Source of the DNA: Chromatiaceae bacterium
GTDB lineage: Bacteria > Pseudomonadota > Gammaproteobacteria > Chromatiales > Chromatiaceae
DNA length: 38,595 bases
Direction of reading: 5' to 3'
NCBI GenBank assembly: GCA_027078745.1
Contig: JALWWO010000005.1
Span: 35,696-74,290 of the forward strand
Shown: one piece after another, positions 7,367-16,474 of the stretch
Position numbering within the stretch: the stretch's first letter is position 1
Layout of the letters: each line of letters begins with the position of its first letter
The notes under the pieces: model-generated
Databases searched by the model: none
Told to the model about the DNA's origin: nothing
The model's input: the letters and a program-made list of their open reading frames with translations, nothing else
Program-made: the position numbers and the translations under genes

Positions 7367-8809
7367 ATGAACAAAAGACTCGACCTGGGCAATGTCAAGA
7401 CACTGTCCTTCGTTCGATCCCTATGGCTCCCCGCAGGAGCAGGGATCTTGCTGTTCCTCTTCGCCTACAACGCTTGGTTTCAGACCAACGCAGGCTTCAC
7501 CTATGTATATCAGAATAATGTGACCGGCGAGCTTTCCGTCTACACGGAACCCGGCATTCACTTTCGCATGCCTGGTCTCTCCCGGGTGACGGAATACAAG
7601 CAAGTCATGACCCTCTCCTTCGGTCAGGATGAATCTGTTTCCACCACCCGCCATCTTCCGCCGATCCACGTGCGCTTTGCGGATACCTACACGGGCACTA
7701 TCCCCGCCACCTTCCGGTTCAAGCTGTCTTCCAACCCAGAAAAGATCATTCAGATGCACCGAGAGTTCCGGAATTTTGAGAATCTCGTGGATTCCCTGCT
7801 GGTGCAGAACGCCCGCAATGTGATGGTCATCACTGCCACTCAGTACACGGGGGAAGAGTTTTTCCAGGGGGGATTGAATCAGTTCAAGGCAAAGCTAGAA
7901 GATCAGCTGCGCCACGGCATCTATGTGACCGAGCGCAAGCGAGTGGAAGTAGAGCAGATCGATTTAGCACCCGTAGGCATCGATCAAGCGGACCCCAGCA
8001 AGTTGCGCCGCACCAAGCAGTTGGTCTGGAAGACTGTGCCAATCCTAGACGAAAACGGACTCGTACAGCGACAGATCAATCCCCTAGATCAGTACGGAAT
8101 TCAGGTGACCCAAGTAACCGTAGGTGATCCCAAGCCCGAACCCCAGCTAGAGGCCTTGTTGGCGGACAAAAAGCGGCTGGTGGCGGAGCGCATCAAGGCT
8201 ATTCAGGAGCAGGAGACCGCCAAGGCCCAGGCGAAGACGGAACAACTCAAGAAGGAGATCGAGCGCACCCGCGCGGTGCAGGATGCCCAGCGAGCCAAGG
8301 AACTGGCGGTCATCGCCCAGCAAAAAGAAGTGGAAGTCGCCAAACAGATCGCCGAGCGAGAGCGGGTGGAGCAGGAAAAACTCAAGAATCTGGCGGTGAT
8401 CCAGAAGCAGAAGGAGTTGGAGATCGCAGAGGCCAATCGGAACATTCAAAAAGCCAATGCGGAGGCGGCGAAGTTTGAGGCCCAAGCAATCCTGGAAAAG
8501 GGCCGGGCGGAAGCTGAGGTGCTCGCCGCGAGGTATGCCGCGCTGGGAGCACATCAAGCGGTTTATCTGGCGGAGATCAATCGGGATATCGCCGGGCTGC
8601 TCTATCCAAATCTGCGAGATTTCCGAATTCAGATGCCCCAGAATTATGTGTCCACGGGCACCGAGGGCCAGCAGCGCTTGCTGACCAATCTAGATGTACT
8701 CTCCGCCTTCGCCGCGCTGGGCGTCATGAACCAATTGGGAACTCTTTCCCAATCCCCCACACCTGTGCCGACCCAGGAGCAGAGCCCACCGCTGCGCCCG
8801 GCAGAATAA
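7367..8809 (+). CDS. SPFH/band-7 (prohibitin-like) membrane protein with long coiled coil
   Basis: This membrane-anchored scaffold protein has one N-terminal transmembrane segment (about residues 20-38, LWLPAGAGILLFLFAYNAWF), then an SPFH-type domain (about 40-250). A long charged helical coiled coil rich in K/E/A/Q follows (about 260-410), and the Pro/Gln-rich tail is short. SPFH proteins form large oligomeric cages or membrane microdomains and often regulate FtsH or other membrane proteases. No NfeD partner or protease is adjacent. Instead a sensor kinase follows 45 bp downstream on the same strand. An alternative description is a general 'prohibitin-family' protein; the exact subfamily is not clear. 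Confidence 0.87.
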   Translation: MNKRLDLGNVKTLSFVRSLWLPAGAGILLFLFAYNAWFQTNAGFTYVYQNNVTGELSVYTEPGIHFRMPGLSRVTEYKQVMTLSFGQDESVSTTRHLPPIHVRFADTYTGTIPATFRFKLSSNPEKIIQMHREFRNFENLVDSLLVQNARNVMVITATQYTGEEFFQGGLNQFKAKLEDQLRHGIYVTERKRVEVEQIDLAPVGIDQADPSKLRRTKQLVWKTVPILDENGLVQRQINPLDQYGIQVTQVTVGDPKPEPQLEALLADKKRLVAERIKAIQEQETAKAQAKTEQLKKEIERTRAVQDAQRAKELAVIAQQKEVEVAKQIAERERVEQEKLKNLAVIQKQKELEIAEANRNIQKANAEAAKFEAQAILEKGRAEAEVLAARYAALGAHQAVYLAEINRDIAGLLYPNLRDFRIQMPQNYVSTGTEGQQRLLTNLDVLSAFAALGVMNQLGTLSQSPTPVPTQEQSPPLRPAE

Positions 8810-8820
8810 ACCGTAACCCG

Positions 8821-8839
8821 CTCCCCGTCCCTCGGGGAG
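8821..8839 (+). promoter_or_regulatory. Hairpin overlapping the ribosome binding site of the kinase gene
   Basis: CTCCCCG (8821-8827) pairs perfectly with CGGGGAG (8833-8839) around a 5-nt loop. The 3' arm contains the start of GGAGGAG (8836-8842), the only good Shine-Dalgarno before the GTG at 8855. There is no T run, so it is not an obvious terminator. It could limit kinase translation relative to the upstream SPFH gene; this is inference. Confidence 0.45.
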
Positions 8840-8854
8840 GAGCTGGCGATCGTT

Positions 8855-11188
8855 GTGAAACTCCGCACCCTGCTTTTTCTGTTTCTCCTGGGCTTCGGCC
8901 TCTTTCCTCTGATATTGGCCATCACCATCAATTTGCCCTTGGTGCTCAACCATATCACGCTGTTCTATCAGAAGGCCTATCTGCAAAATCTGCGGGCAGA
9001 TTTCCGAGATCTGGACGAACATCTGGCCAGCCGTCATGAAATGATCCGCTTGCTCGCCAAACTGCCGGAGCCAGGATTGATCCTGGGAGAACGGGGCGAT
9101 GGCGAGCAGATCGATCTGGCCCGCGCTCGCTACACTGCTTGGATCAACCAGATCCTTAGCGATCAGCGGGACATCGTGCACATTCTCTTTCTCGATACCC
9201 AGGGGGAAGAACGGTTCTGGCTGGAACGAGATCCCAAAACCCTGAAATGGCATCCCACCCTTCGGCCTCCGACCCATCCGAGCGAGGAACTCTTGCAAGC
9301 GGCTCTGCGGATGCAGCCCGGGGGGGTCATGGTGAGCCGCATCCGCATCGAACCTATTGATAGCAGCAAGGATCCCCGCCAGCGCATGATGCTCAGCTTG
9401 GTCAGCCCCATCGGTAGGGATGCGCAACAAGCTCCTCAAGGTTTAGTCGTTCTCACCATCGATGTGGGCGGGTTGGCCCAGTTCTACCGAGATACCCTCT
9501 GGGTCAATCACAACGGCAGCTATCTGCATCCAGGTCTGCCTATGAGCGATCAACCGGAAGCCTTCCAAGATTTTCCCGGATTACAACAGATCTTTGCGAA
9601 GAATAAGCTAGCGCTCTGGAAGGGACCGCAAGGGGAACAATTTCTCTGGGTGCCTATGTTCATCACGGAAAATGCGGAGCCGCTCTGGGTGGGGCGGAAG
9701 GTAGATCCCTCTCCCATCGACAATTTCCGCAATGCCCTGATCCTGCGGGTGCTGGGCATCGTCTTGTTGCTGCTCCTGGTCATCACAGGCATGGCGCGCT
9801 GGATCGCCAAGCGGGTGGAGCACTTCGGCAAGGAGTTGACCTTAGGGCTTCGGCGGGTCGTGCGGGATGGGGAACGCATCCAGTTCGACTGGCAAGGACC
9901 CCAAGAATTGCGGGAACTTGGGCAACAACTCAGCGCCCTGGCGGAACAGCATGTAGCCCATCTGCGCGCAGCCCGAGAGCATACGCGCGCCTTGGAGCGT
10001 TCCAACCGTTACAAATCCGAATTTCTGGCCAATGTGAGCCATGAACTGCGTACACCACTGAACTCGATCCTGCTGCTCTCCAAACTCCTCGCCGAGTCCA
10101 ATCAGCTTTCTCCTACCCATCGCCGCCAAGCCCAGGTCATTCACGAGGCCGGCAGCGACCTGATCGCCATGATCGACAATATTTTGGATATCTCCCGCAT
10201 CGAGGCGGGACAAGTAGCCGTGCATCTGGAATGGATCCCCCTCCGCAGTCTGGTGGAAGAGGTTTTGGATCTGGTATCGCCACTCTTCGAGGAAAAACAG
10301 CTCTATCTGCGGCTGGTGCAGGAACCGGACGCACCCCCACAGATTTACAGTGATCGGAATAAAATTCGACAGATTCTCAAAAACTTCCTTTCCAATGCTG
10401 CTAAATTCACGGATCGAGGAGGGGTTACTGTAATCTTGGGCAAGAGCAAAGAGGAATCCCGCCCCGTCGCCCTGAGCGTGGTGGATACCGGCATCGGTAT
10501 TCCTGAGGATAAGCAAGCTGTGATCTTCGAAGCCTTTCAGCAAGCAGATGGCTCTACCCACCGGCGCTACGGGGGTACCGGTTTGGGGCTCTCCATCAGC
10601 TGTGAGCTCGCCCAGCTGCTCGGCGGCGCCATTCAGGTGGAAAGTCAGGAGGGTGCAGGGTCGCGTTTCACGCTGATGCTACCCGTCGAACTTCAAGAAG
10701 CCCAGTTAGCGGCCGCTCGGGTCACCCGAGATCGGGAAAAGACTGCGCTACCAGAACCCCTTTCGGAAGAACGCGTTCCAAAGGAAAAACAATTTGCCGG
10801 CCGCCGCGCGCTGCTCGTGGAACGAGAGGTGAACAGCTTGTTGGTAGAAACGGAACTGCTAGAATCCTTAGGGTTTCAAATCGAGACCGCAGCGGATGGG
10901 GAGGAGGCCCAGGAGACCCTGCAGGAAGAACCGGACTGCACCCTGATCCTCATCGCAGAACACCTGTCTCCTGAAGCAACCTGTGATACGATCAGAGCGA
11001 TTCGCAGCAGTTTTCAGTTGCCCTTGGTAGTACTCGTGAACAGGGATAACCGGGAAGACCACAGGCGCTATCTCAGCGCGGGTGCCGATGACCTGATCGC
11101 TAAACCGATCAGCCGTACACAATTAGAAGCCGTGCTCACCAGGCTGTTTCGGACGGCAACGAGCGCTAGTCCCTCACCGCTGTCATGA
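8855..11188 (+). CDS. Membrane sensor histidine kinase with degenerate C-terminal receiver
   Basis: The 777-residue kinase has a first transmembrane segment at about residues 4-28, a periplasmic sensor region of about 260 residues (Cache-like by length and position), and a second transmembrane segment at about 292-315. A HAMP-like linker follows, then HisKA with the phosphoacceptor His396 in '[15 protein letters not shown]', then HATPase with N box '[11 protein letters not shown]', G1 '[10 protein letters not shown]' and G2 '[10 protein letters not shown]'. A receiver-like domain (about 648-765) keeps 'AKP' but has ER in place of the acidic pair and Ala701 where the phosphoacceptor Asp should be, so it probably cannot be phosphorylated. 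Translation starts at GTG, with GGAGGAG 12 nt upstream. The stop overlaps the next gene by ATGA. Confidence 0.93.
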   Translation: MKLRTLLFLFLLGFGLFPLILAITINLPLVLNHITLFYQKAYLQNLRADFRDLDEHLASRHEMIRLLAKLPEPGLILGERGDGEQIDLARARYTAWINQILSDQRDIVHILFLDTQGEERFWLERDPKTLKWHPTLRPPTHPSEELLQAALRMQPGGVMVSRIRIEPIDSSKDPRQRMMLSLVSPIGRDAQQAPQGLVVLTIDVGGLAQFYRDTLWVNHNGSYLHPGLPMSDQPEAFQDFPGLQQIFAKNKLALWKGPQGEQFLWVPMFITENAEPLWVGRKVDPSPIDNFRNALILRVLGIVLLLLLVITGMARWIAKRVEHFGKELTLGLRRVVRDGERIQFDWQGPQELRELGQQLSALAEQHVAHLRAAREHTRALERSNRYKSEFLANVSHELRTPLNSILLLSKLLAESNQLSPTHRRQAQVIHEAGSDLIAMIDNILDISRIEAGQVAVHLEWIPLRSLVEEVLDLVSPLFEEKQLYLRLVQEPDAPPQIYSDRNKIRQILKNFLSNAAKFTDRGGVTVILGKSKEESRPVALSVVDTGIGIPEDKQAVIFEAFQQADGSTHRRYGGTGLGLSISCELAQLLGGAIQVESQEGAGSRFTLMLPVELQEAQLAAARVTRDREKTALPEPLSEERVPKEKQFAGRRALLVEREVNSLLVETELLESLGFQIETAADGEEAQETLQEEPDCTLILIAEHLSPEATCDTIRAIRSSFQLPLVVLVNRDNREDHRRYLSAGADDLIAKPISRTQLEAVLTRLFRTATSASPSPLS

Positions 11189-12042
11189 AACGATATGCCG
11201 GTTTCAAACTGCTGCTCGTCGACGACCACGCCCACAATCTCTTCACTTTGCGGACGTTGATCGAGAAGCACATGGACGTGACCGTCTTAGAAGCGACTTC
11301 GGGACGGCAAGCCATCGATCTCACCTTACAGCATCCCGATATCGATCTCATCATCCTCGACGTGCAGATGCCGGAGATGGACGGCTTTCAAACCGCCGCC
11401 ATGCTCAAGAAGCGCAAGCGGACCCGAGATATTCCTATCATCTTCCTCACCGCTGCCTTTAAGTCCGAAGAATTCCAACGGCGCGGCTATGCGGTGGGTG
11501 CAGTGGATTATCTGCTCAAACCCATCGAAGATAATCAGCTCATCAATAAGATCAGCACTTATTTCCGGCTGATCGAGAAGGAGCGGCAACTCAATCGGAT
11601 TCTGGAACAAAAGGTCGCGGAGAGAACCAAGCAGCTTGCAGAAGCCAAGCAATACTTGGAGAACATCATCACCTATATGGGGGAAGCCCTGTTAGTGCTG
11701 AATGCGAAGGGTGAGATCACCTTGGTCAATCCCGCTGCTTGTAGGATGCTGGGCTATTCGGAAAAGGAATTGATCGGCATGTCCATCGGCGATGTGTTCG
11801 AAGAAGAAGGGGATGAGCAGGCAGGGGCTTTCATGGGGCTTTGGTTGGAAGCTCTCATCCGCACGGGTGCCTTGAGTAAGATCGAGGCGCGCTTCGTGGC
11901 GAGCGATGGACGGCGCGTGCCGATTCTCTTCTCCCGCACCGCGATTCAGGACGAAGCGGGGAAAATCACCCACATCATCTGCATCGCCAAAGATATGACC
12001 GGCTATGTCCGCGTTGAAGAGGAAGAAAACCATGGTCCATAG
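11185..12042 (+). CDS. Response regulator with receiver and PAS domains
   Basis: The 285-residue protein has an intact receiver domain (about 1-125): the acidic pair in 'LLLVDDHAHN', phosphoacceptor Asp59 in 'IILDVQMPEMDG', Thr in 'FLTA' and Lys in 'LLKPIE'. A short coiled linker (130-155) leads to a PAS domain (about 158-280; 'LENIITYMGEALLVLNAKG', 'VNPAACRMLGYSEKELIGMS'). There is no DNA-binding, cyclase or kinase output. The ATGA overlap with the preceding kinase shows that they form one operon and are almost certainly partners. It may pass the signal on by protein-protein contact through PAS, or act as a phosphate sink or intermediate. Confidence 0.93.
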   Translation: MKRYAGFKLLLVDDHAHNLFTLRTLIEKHMDVTVLEATSGRQAIDLTLQHPDIDLIILDVQMPEMDGFQTAAMLKKRKRTRDIPIIFLTAAFKSEEFQRRGYAVGAVDYLLKPIEDNQLINKISTYFRLIEKERQLNRILEQKVAERTKQLAEAKQYLENIITYMGEALLVLNAKGEITLVNPAACRMLGYSEKELIGMSIGDVFEEEGDEQAGAFMGLWLEALIRTGALSKIEARFVASDGRRVPILFSRTAIQDEAGKITHIICIAKDMTGYVRVEEEENHGP

Positions 12043-12082
12043 CCCTTGCTACTCTCTGGAGAAAGCCAGCTAGGAGTCACCC

Positions 12083-12415
12083 ATGAGCGAGTCCATTCCC
12101 CCCATGCCCAAAGACGAAGACACGACCCTGACGGCAAACGCCCTCAAGGCCATGGCTCATCCCCTGCGCTGGAAGATCCTCTGTTCCCTGGGAAGTCGGG
12201 AGCTTTCGGTGGGGGAAATCGTGGAGCGCACAGGCACCTCTCAGAGCAATATTTCCCAACACCTGGAACAGTTGCGCAATAAAAACATCGTCGTCGCCCG
12301 CAAAGAAGCGAACCGGATCTATTACCGCATCCGCAACGATCAGTTGCTCGAACTCATCGGCATCATGCGGGATGTGCTCTGTCCGGCGAACCTGGACGAC
12401 CGCTATCCGCGGTAG
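12083..12415 (+). CDS. ArsR-family winged-helix transcriptional regulator
   Basis: This small DNA-binding regulator (110 aa) has the ArsR fold: 'LKAMAHPLRWKILCSL', a recognition helix in 'TGTSQSNISQHLEQLR', and the wing 'ANRIYYRIRNDQLLEL'. The metal-binding ELCVCD motif of classical ArsR/SmtB is replaced by 'ELSVGEI', so it is probably not a metal sensor of that class, although a Cys near the C-terminus remains. AGGAG at 12072-12076 precedes the ATG by 6 nt. It lies 90 bp upstream of phosphoribulokinase on the same strand. The position suggests a regulator of carbon fixation or redox genes, but no operator was identified. Confidence 0.9.
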   Translation: MSESIPPMPKDEDTTLTANALKAMAHPLRWKILCSLGSRELSVGEIVERTGTSQSNISQHLEQLRNKNIVVARKEANRIYYRIRNDQLLELIGIMRDVLCPANLDDRYPR

Positions 12416-12505
12416 CGGGATAGCCCTCAGGTCATGGGGAGATTGCCGCTTGGGATGCGCATTGGATTCGTACGGGCACAGTTTCATTGAACGAAGGAGA
12501 CCCTA

Positions 12506-13399
12506 ATGTCTAGGAAACATCCCATCATCGCCGTGACCGGTTCTTCCGGTGCAGGTACTACCACTGTCAAACGCGCTTTCGAGCACATTTTTACCCGAGA
12601 TGGGTTTAAAGCTGCGATCGTGGAGGGGGATAGCTTCCACCGGTTCGACCGCAATGAAATGAAGGCGGAGATGGCGAAGGCAGCGGCGGAACACCGAAAC
12701 TTCAGCCATTTCGGACCGGAAGCGAATCGATTTGATCTGTTGGAAGAATTATTCCGTACCTACGGAGAAACGGGGCGAGGTAAGAAGCGCTATTACATCC
12801 ACAGTTTGGAAGAGGCTGCTGAGCACAACGCGCGTTTGGGTACTGATCTCAAACCGGGACAGTTCACGCCCGAGGAAGAGATTCCCGAAGGCACGGATCT
12901 TTTGTTCTACGAAGGCTTACACGGTCTGGTCGTTACGGAAGAATACAACATCGCCCAGCATGTGGATCTGGGCATCGGTGTGGTGCCCATCGTGAACCTG
13001 GAATGGATTCAGAAAATCCATCGGGACAATGCGGAGCGGGGCTATTCGGCGGAAGCCATCGTGGATACGATCATGCGCCGGATGCCGGATTACATCAATA
13101 CCATCGTGCCCCAGTTCTCCCTGACAGACATCAACTTCCAGCGGGTGCCCACGGTGGACACCTCCAACCCCTTCATCGCGCGGGATATCCCCACACCGGA
13201 TGAAAGCTTTGTCATCATCCGATTCAAAGACCCCAAGAAACTGGACATCGATTTCCCCTATCTGCTCTCCATGATTCATGACTCCTTCATGAGTCGGCGC
13301 AACAGCATGGTGGTTCCTGGCGGAAAGATGGGCTTTGCCATGGAAATCATCCTCCAACCCATCATCGAACGCATGATGGAAGCAGCGAAAGCTGCCTGA
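12506..13399 (+). CDS. prk: Phosphoribulokinase, class I (proteobacterial type)
   Basis: Phosphoribulokinase converts ribulose-5-phosphate and ATP to ribulose-1,5-bisphosphate, the Rubisco substrate in the Calvin cycle. The 297-residue protein has the P-loop 'GSSGAGTTT' (residues 12-20), the catalytic 'EGDSFHRFDR' with Asp42 and Arg49 in the positions known from the Rhodobacter enzyme, 'FYEGLHG' (Glu136, Walker B region) and 'IQKIHRDNAERGYS' (basic sugar-phosphate site). AAGGAG at 12494-12499 is 6 nt from the ATG. Enzymes of this class are octameric and respond to NADH/AMP. E. coli carries a related prkB without Rubisco, so this gene alone does not prove autotrophy. No cbbL/cbbS or cbbQ/O is in the window. 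Confidence 0.95.
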   Translation: MSRKHPIIAVTGSSGAGTTTVKRAFEHIFTRDGFKAAIVEGDSFHRFDRNEMKAEMAKAAAEHRNFSHFGPEANRFDLLEELFRTYGETGRGKKRYYIHSLEEAAEHNARLGTDLKPGQFTPEEEIPEGTDLLFYEGLHGLVVTEEYNIAQHVDLGIGVVPIVNLEWIQKIHRDNAERGYSAEAIVDTIMRRMPDYINTIVPQFSLTDINFQRVPTVDTSNPFIARDIPTPDESFVIIRFKDPKKLDIDFPYLLSMIHDSFMSRRNSMVVPGGKMGFAMEIILQPIIERMMEAAKAA

Positions 13400-13407
13400 G
13401 CGAGGAT

Positions 13408-13436
13408 TGCCAGCCGTCCGGGTTCGGCGGTTGGCA
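13408..13436 (+). other. Stem-loop after phosphoribulokinase gene
   Basis: TGCCAGCCG (13408-13416) pairs with CGGTTGGCA (13428-13436), with one G-U pair; an inner CCG/CGG helix can extend it. No T run follows, so it may be a transcript-end or mRNA-stability element rather than a standard intrinsic terminator. Confidence 0.4.
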
Positions 13437-13500
13437 GCCCCTCACCGAAATCCGAACTTCTCCGGGTGCTTCACAAAGGATCTCCAGGCAGCAGGATTCC

Positions 13501-13866
13501 ATGAAAATCGCCATCACCAGTCAGAATTTTCGGACTATCACCGGCCATGCGGGAAAGACCCGCCGCTTTCTCCTCTATGAGATCGATAACGGCCAGTCAC
13601 GCGCTCTGGAGCGATGGGATCTACCTAAGGAAATGAGCCTCCACGCCTATCGGGGGGAAGATCATCCCCTCTTTCAGCTGGACGGCTTGATTACCGGTGG
13701 TTGTGGCCCAGGCTTCGTACAGCGGCTGGCGCGACATGGTGTTCAAGTATGGGTTACGACTGAGACCGACCCCCAAAAGGCCGTTTCCATCCTCGCTGCC
13801 GGCGGGAAACTGCCCATGCCGGAACAAAAACCAGTGGATGCCCCTCTACCCGGTCCATCCCGATAG
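13501..13866 (+). CDS. NifX/NifB-like dinitrogenase iron-molybdenum cofactor-binding domain protein
   Basis: The 121-residue protein matches the single-domain NifX/NafY/'NifB C-terminal' fold. It opens with 'MKIAITSQNFRTITGHAGKTRRFLLYEI', and has 'DGLITGGCGPGFVQRLARHGVQVWVTTE' and 'DPQKAVSILAAGGK' in the usual order. These domains bind iron-sulfur or FeMo-cofactor precursors in nitrogen fixation, but many free-standing versions are found outside nif clusters with no known role. No nif gene is present here, so a nitrogenase function should not be assumed. It lies about 100 bp after phosphoribulokinase on the same strand. Confidence 0.85.
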   Translation: MKIAITSQNFRTITGHAGKTRRFLLYEIDNGQSRALERWDLPKEMSLHAYRGEDHPLFQLDGLITGGCGPGFVQRLARHGVQVWVTTETDPQKAVSILAAGGKLPMPEQKPVDAPLPGPSR

Positions 13867-13888
13867 GCTTTGCCAAACGGAGAAAGTC

Positions 13889-14353
13889 ATGCCGAAATCG
13901 CCCGTTTTCTCTGCAACGCTCTGGTTCGCCTTAGCAAGCCTGTGGGGGAACACGGCGGCCGATGTATACAAGTGGGTAGATGATCGGGGACAGATCGTCT
14001 ATTCCCAATCCCCACCGCCGCCGCCAAAGCGAGCGGTACGAATCCAGACGGTGCCTGGGCCCGATCCGGAAGAAATCGCCCGCGCTCAGAACGCGTTGCA
14101 ACAATCCATTGAGAAGAGCCAAGAACGAGAGGAAGAAAGACGGCAGGCACGCGCTCAAAGGGAACAGCAAAGAGAGATCCAAAAGCTGCGCGCGAAGAAC
14201 TGTGAGATCGCTCGCCAGAACCTGAATATCATTCAGAATCTGGGCCGCCGCCGGATCCTTTCCCCGGACGGCACATCAGTCTTTCTGTCGGAGGAAGAAC
14301 GGGCGGCGCGCATCGAGAAAGCCCGGAAAAATATCGAAGAATACTGCGATTAG
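13889..14353 (+). CDS. DUF4124-domain exported protein
   Basis: The 154-residue protein has a signal peptide (hydrophobic FSATLWFALASLWG, cleavage near NTAA) followed at once by the DUF4124 hallmark 'DVYKWVDDRGQIVYSQSPPP'. The rest is a highly charged helical stretch rich in Glu, Arg and Gln (about residues 65-110), and then 'LRAKNCEIARQNLNIIQNLG', a pattern frequent in this family. The function is unknown; DUF4124 proteins are periplasmic and common in proteobacteria. GGAG at 13879-13882 lies 6 nt before the ATG, which sets this start rather than the longer upstream frame. The MIF-like gene follows after 10 bp, so the two are probably co-transcribed. Confidence 0.88.
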   Translation: MPKSPVFSATLWFALASLWGNTAADVYKWVDDRGQIVYSQSPPPPPKRAVRIQTVPGPDPEEIARAQNALQQSIEKSQEREEERRQARAQREQQREIQKLRAKNCEIARQNLNIIQNLGRRRILSPDGTSVFLSEEERAARIEKARKNIEEYCD

Positions 14354-14363
14354 GAGGACTGCT

Positions 14364-14708
14364 TTGCCCACGCTCATTGTGCAAACCAATGTGATCGTTC
14401 CCCCTGCCCGTCGCAAACCGATCTTAGAAGCCTTCTCCAGCCGGTTGTCGGAATTGCTGGGCAAGCCGGAACGCTATGTGATGGTGATCCTTCAGACCAA
14501 CGAGGACATGATCTTCGGTGCAGATGATGGGCCGATGGCCTATCTGGAGCTCAAGAGCTTGGGACTGCCGGAAGGACAGACTCCCCATCTGTCCAAAGCC
14601 CTGTGCGCGCTCATGGAGCAGCAGCTCAACTTGCCCGCCCATCGGGTGTACATTGAATTCAGCTCCCCCCCCCGCCATCTCTTCGGCTGGAACGGCTCTA
14701 CCTTCTGA
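14364..14708 (+). CDS. MIF-family tautomerase-like protein
   Basis: The 114-residue protein matches macrophage migration inhibitory factor-type tautomerases along its whole length. TTG (14364) gives Met followed by Pro, the catalytic N-terminal base once Met is removed. The chain contains '[18 protein letters not shown]' and '[12 protein letters not shown]' and ends in 'LFGWNGSTF', the family's typical C-terminus. AGGAGG at 14352-14357, just after the stop of the preceding gene, supports the TTG start. Family members form trimers and can tautomerise phenylpyruvate-like keto acids. The bacterial role is generally unknown. The neighbours (DUF4124 upstream, proS downstream) give no functional clue. 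Confidence 0.93.
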   Translation: MPTLIVQTNVIVPPARRKPILEAFSSRLSELLGKPERYVMVILQTNEDMIFGADDGPMAYLELKSLGLPEGQTPHLSKALCALMEQQLNLPAHRVYIEFSSPPRHLFGWNGSTF

Positions 14709-14751
14709 ATTCCCCTGTCGAGTCAACCTCATGATTGCTCCTCGAATCTCC

Positions 14752-16470
14752 ATGCGCACTTCACAATTTCCCTTACATACCCTCAAGGAAACCCCCGCCG
14801 ATGCGGAGATTCCGAGCCATCGACTCATGCTGCGAGCGGGTATGATCCGCAAGCTCGCCGCCGGACTCTACACCTGGTTGCCCCTGGGGCTGCGGGTGTT
14901 GCGACGGGTGGAGCAGATCGTGCGGGAAGAGATGGATCGGGCGGGGGCCCTGGAAGTGCTGATGCCCGCGGTGCAGCCGGCAGAACTTTGGCAGGCTTCT
15001 GGGCGTTGGGAACAGTACGGCCCAGAGCTCCTGCGGTTTCGGGATCGCCATCAGCGGGAATTCTGCTTGGGCCCCACCCATGAAGAGATCATCACGGAGC
15101 TGGCCCGCAACGAGCTGCGCAGTTACAAGCAATTGCCGGTGAACTTCTATCAGATCCAGACCAAGTTTCGGGACGAGGTGCGGCCCCGATTCGGCCTCAT
15201 GCGCGCCCGGGAATTCCTCATGAAGGATGCCTACTCCTTCCATCTGAATCAGGAATCCCTCGCGGAAACCTATACGATCATGCACGAAACCTATTGCCGG
15301 ATCTTCCGCCGCTGTGGGTTGAATTTTCGGGTGGTGCAGGCGGACACCGGCAGTATCGGCGGTCATGCTTCCCAGGAATTCCACGTGCTCGCGGACTCCG
15401 GGGAAGACGTCATCGCCTTTTCCACAGAGAGCGACTATGCAGCCAATGTGGAGCTGGCGGAAGCCCTGGCACCCAGGGCAGCGCCACCGGCGCCCCAGCA
15501 GGAAAAGCGGCTGGTGGATACCCCCCAGGCGCGCACCATCGAGGAACTGGTAGAACAGTTTCAACAGCCCATCGAACAGACCCTTAAGACTTTGGTAGTC
15601 GCCGCCAGCGAAGGGGGACTGATCGCCCTGGTGCTGCGGGGAGATCACAGCCTGAATCCCATCAAAGCAGAGCGACTGCCGGAGGTGGCTGCCCCCCTGC
15701 GCATGGCCACTGAGGAAGAAATTCGAAAGGCCATCGGTGCGGGGCCGGGTTCTCTGGGCCCCCTGGATCTACCCATTCCCATGATTGTGGATCGCACCGC
15801 TGCTGTCACTGCGGACTTCAGTGCGGGAGCTAATCAGGATGGCAAACATTGGTTTGGGCTGAATTGGGGGCGGGATCTCCCCCTGCCCCCACGCATTGCC
15901 GATCTGCGCAACGTGGTGGCGGGCGATCCCAGTCCGGATGGAAAGGGGCGGCTGCGCCTGGCTCGGGGCATCGAGGTGGGCCATATCTTCCAACTTGGCC
16001 GCAAGTACAGCCAAGCCATGGGGGCCACGGTCCTGGACGAGAACGGACGCGCGGTTCCCCTGGAGATGGGTTGCTATGGCATTGGCGTCTCTCGGGTCGT
16101 GGCCGCAGCCATCGAACAGCATCATGATGAACGGGGCATCCGCTGGCCTGCTGCGCTCGCGCCCTTTCAAGTGGCCCTGCTGCCCATGAAGCTCCATAAA
16201 TCCTATCGGGTGCGGGAAGCGGCGGAAGCCCTGTATGCCACCTTGACCGAAGCAGGTATTGAAGTCTTGTTCGAGGATCGGGATGTACGGCCCGGCTTCA
16301 TGTTTGCGGACATGGAGCTCATCGGCATTCCCCATCGGGTGGTCGTGGGAGATAAGGGCCTGGATCAGGACATGTTAGAATACCGGGGGCGTGGGGATAC
16401 CCAGTCTGTCCAAGTGCCTCGCTCGGAAATCCTATCCTTTCTGCAAGAACGCCTTGCCCATCAGGAATAA
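14752..16470 (+). CDS. proS: Prolyl-tRNA synthetase, bacterial type with editing domain
   Basis: ProS charges tRNA-Pro with proline and edits mischarged alanine. Starting at ATG 14752 ('[19 protein letters not shown]') the protein is 572 aa, the same as E. coli. The frame is open farther upstream, but that part reads across the preceding gene and is not homologous. Class II motifs are visible: '[20 protein letters not shown]' (motif 2 region) with '[20 protein letters not shown]', the inserted editing domain at about residues 230-380, and motif 3 '[19 protein letters not shown]'. The C-terminal anticodon-binding domain covers about 475-572. fabA begins 4 bp after the stop. Confidence 0.97.
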   Translation: MRTSQFPLHTLKETPADAEIPSHRLMLRAGMIRKLAAGLYTWLPLGLRVLRRVEQIVREEMDRAGALEVLMPAVQPAELWQASGRWEQYGPELLRFRDRHQREFCLGPTHEEIITELARNELRSYKQLPVNFYQIQTKFRDEVRPRFGLMRAREFLMKDAYSFHLNQESLAETYTIMHETYCRIFRRCGLNFRVVQADTGSIGGHASQEFHVLADSGEDVIAFSTESDYAANVELAEALAPRAAPPAPQQEKRLVDTPQARTIEELVEQFQQPIEQTLKTLVVAASEGGLIALVLRGDHSLNPIKAERLPEVAAPLRMATEEEIRKAIGAGPGSLGPLDLPIPMIVDRTAAVTADFSAGANQDGKHWFGLNWGRDLPLPPRIADLRNVVAGDPSPDGKGRLRLARGIEVGHIFQLGRKYSQAMGATVLDENGRAVPLEMGCYGIGVSRVVAAAIEQHHDERGIRWPAALAPFQVALLPMKLHKSYRVREAAEALYATLTEAGIEVLFEDRDVRPGFMFADMELIGIPHRVVVGDKGLDQDMLEYRGRGDTQSVQVPRSEILSFLQERLAHQE

Positions 16471-16474
16471 CTAG

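Noticed and set aside
13501-13866. Evidence for nitrogen fixation
   Set aside because: Single-domain NifX-like proteins are common outside nif clusters and no other nif gene is here.
14518-14751. N-terminal extension of proS by 78 codons
   Set aside because: It overlaps the MIF-like gene in another frame; ProS homologues begin at MRTSQ.
14773-15648. Long open frame on the minus strand (291 codons) inside proS
   Set aside because: It lies wholly antisense to the well-conserved proS coding sequence, has no recognisable domain, and such frames are expected in GC-rich coding DNA.
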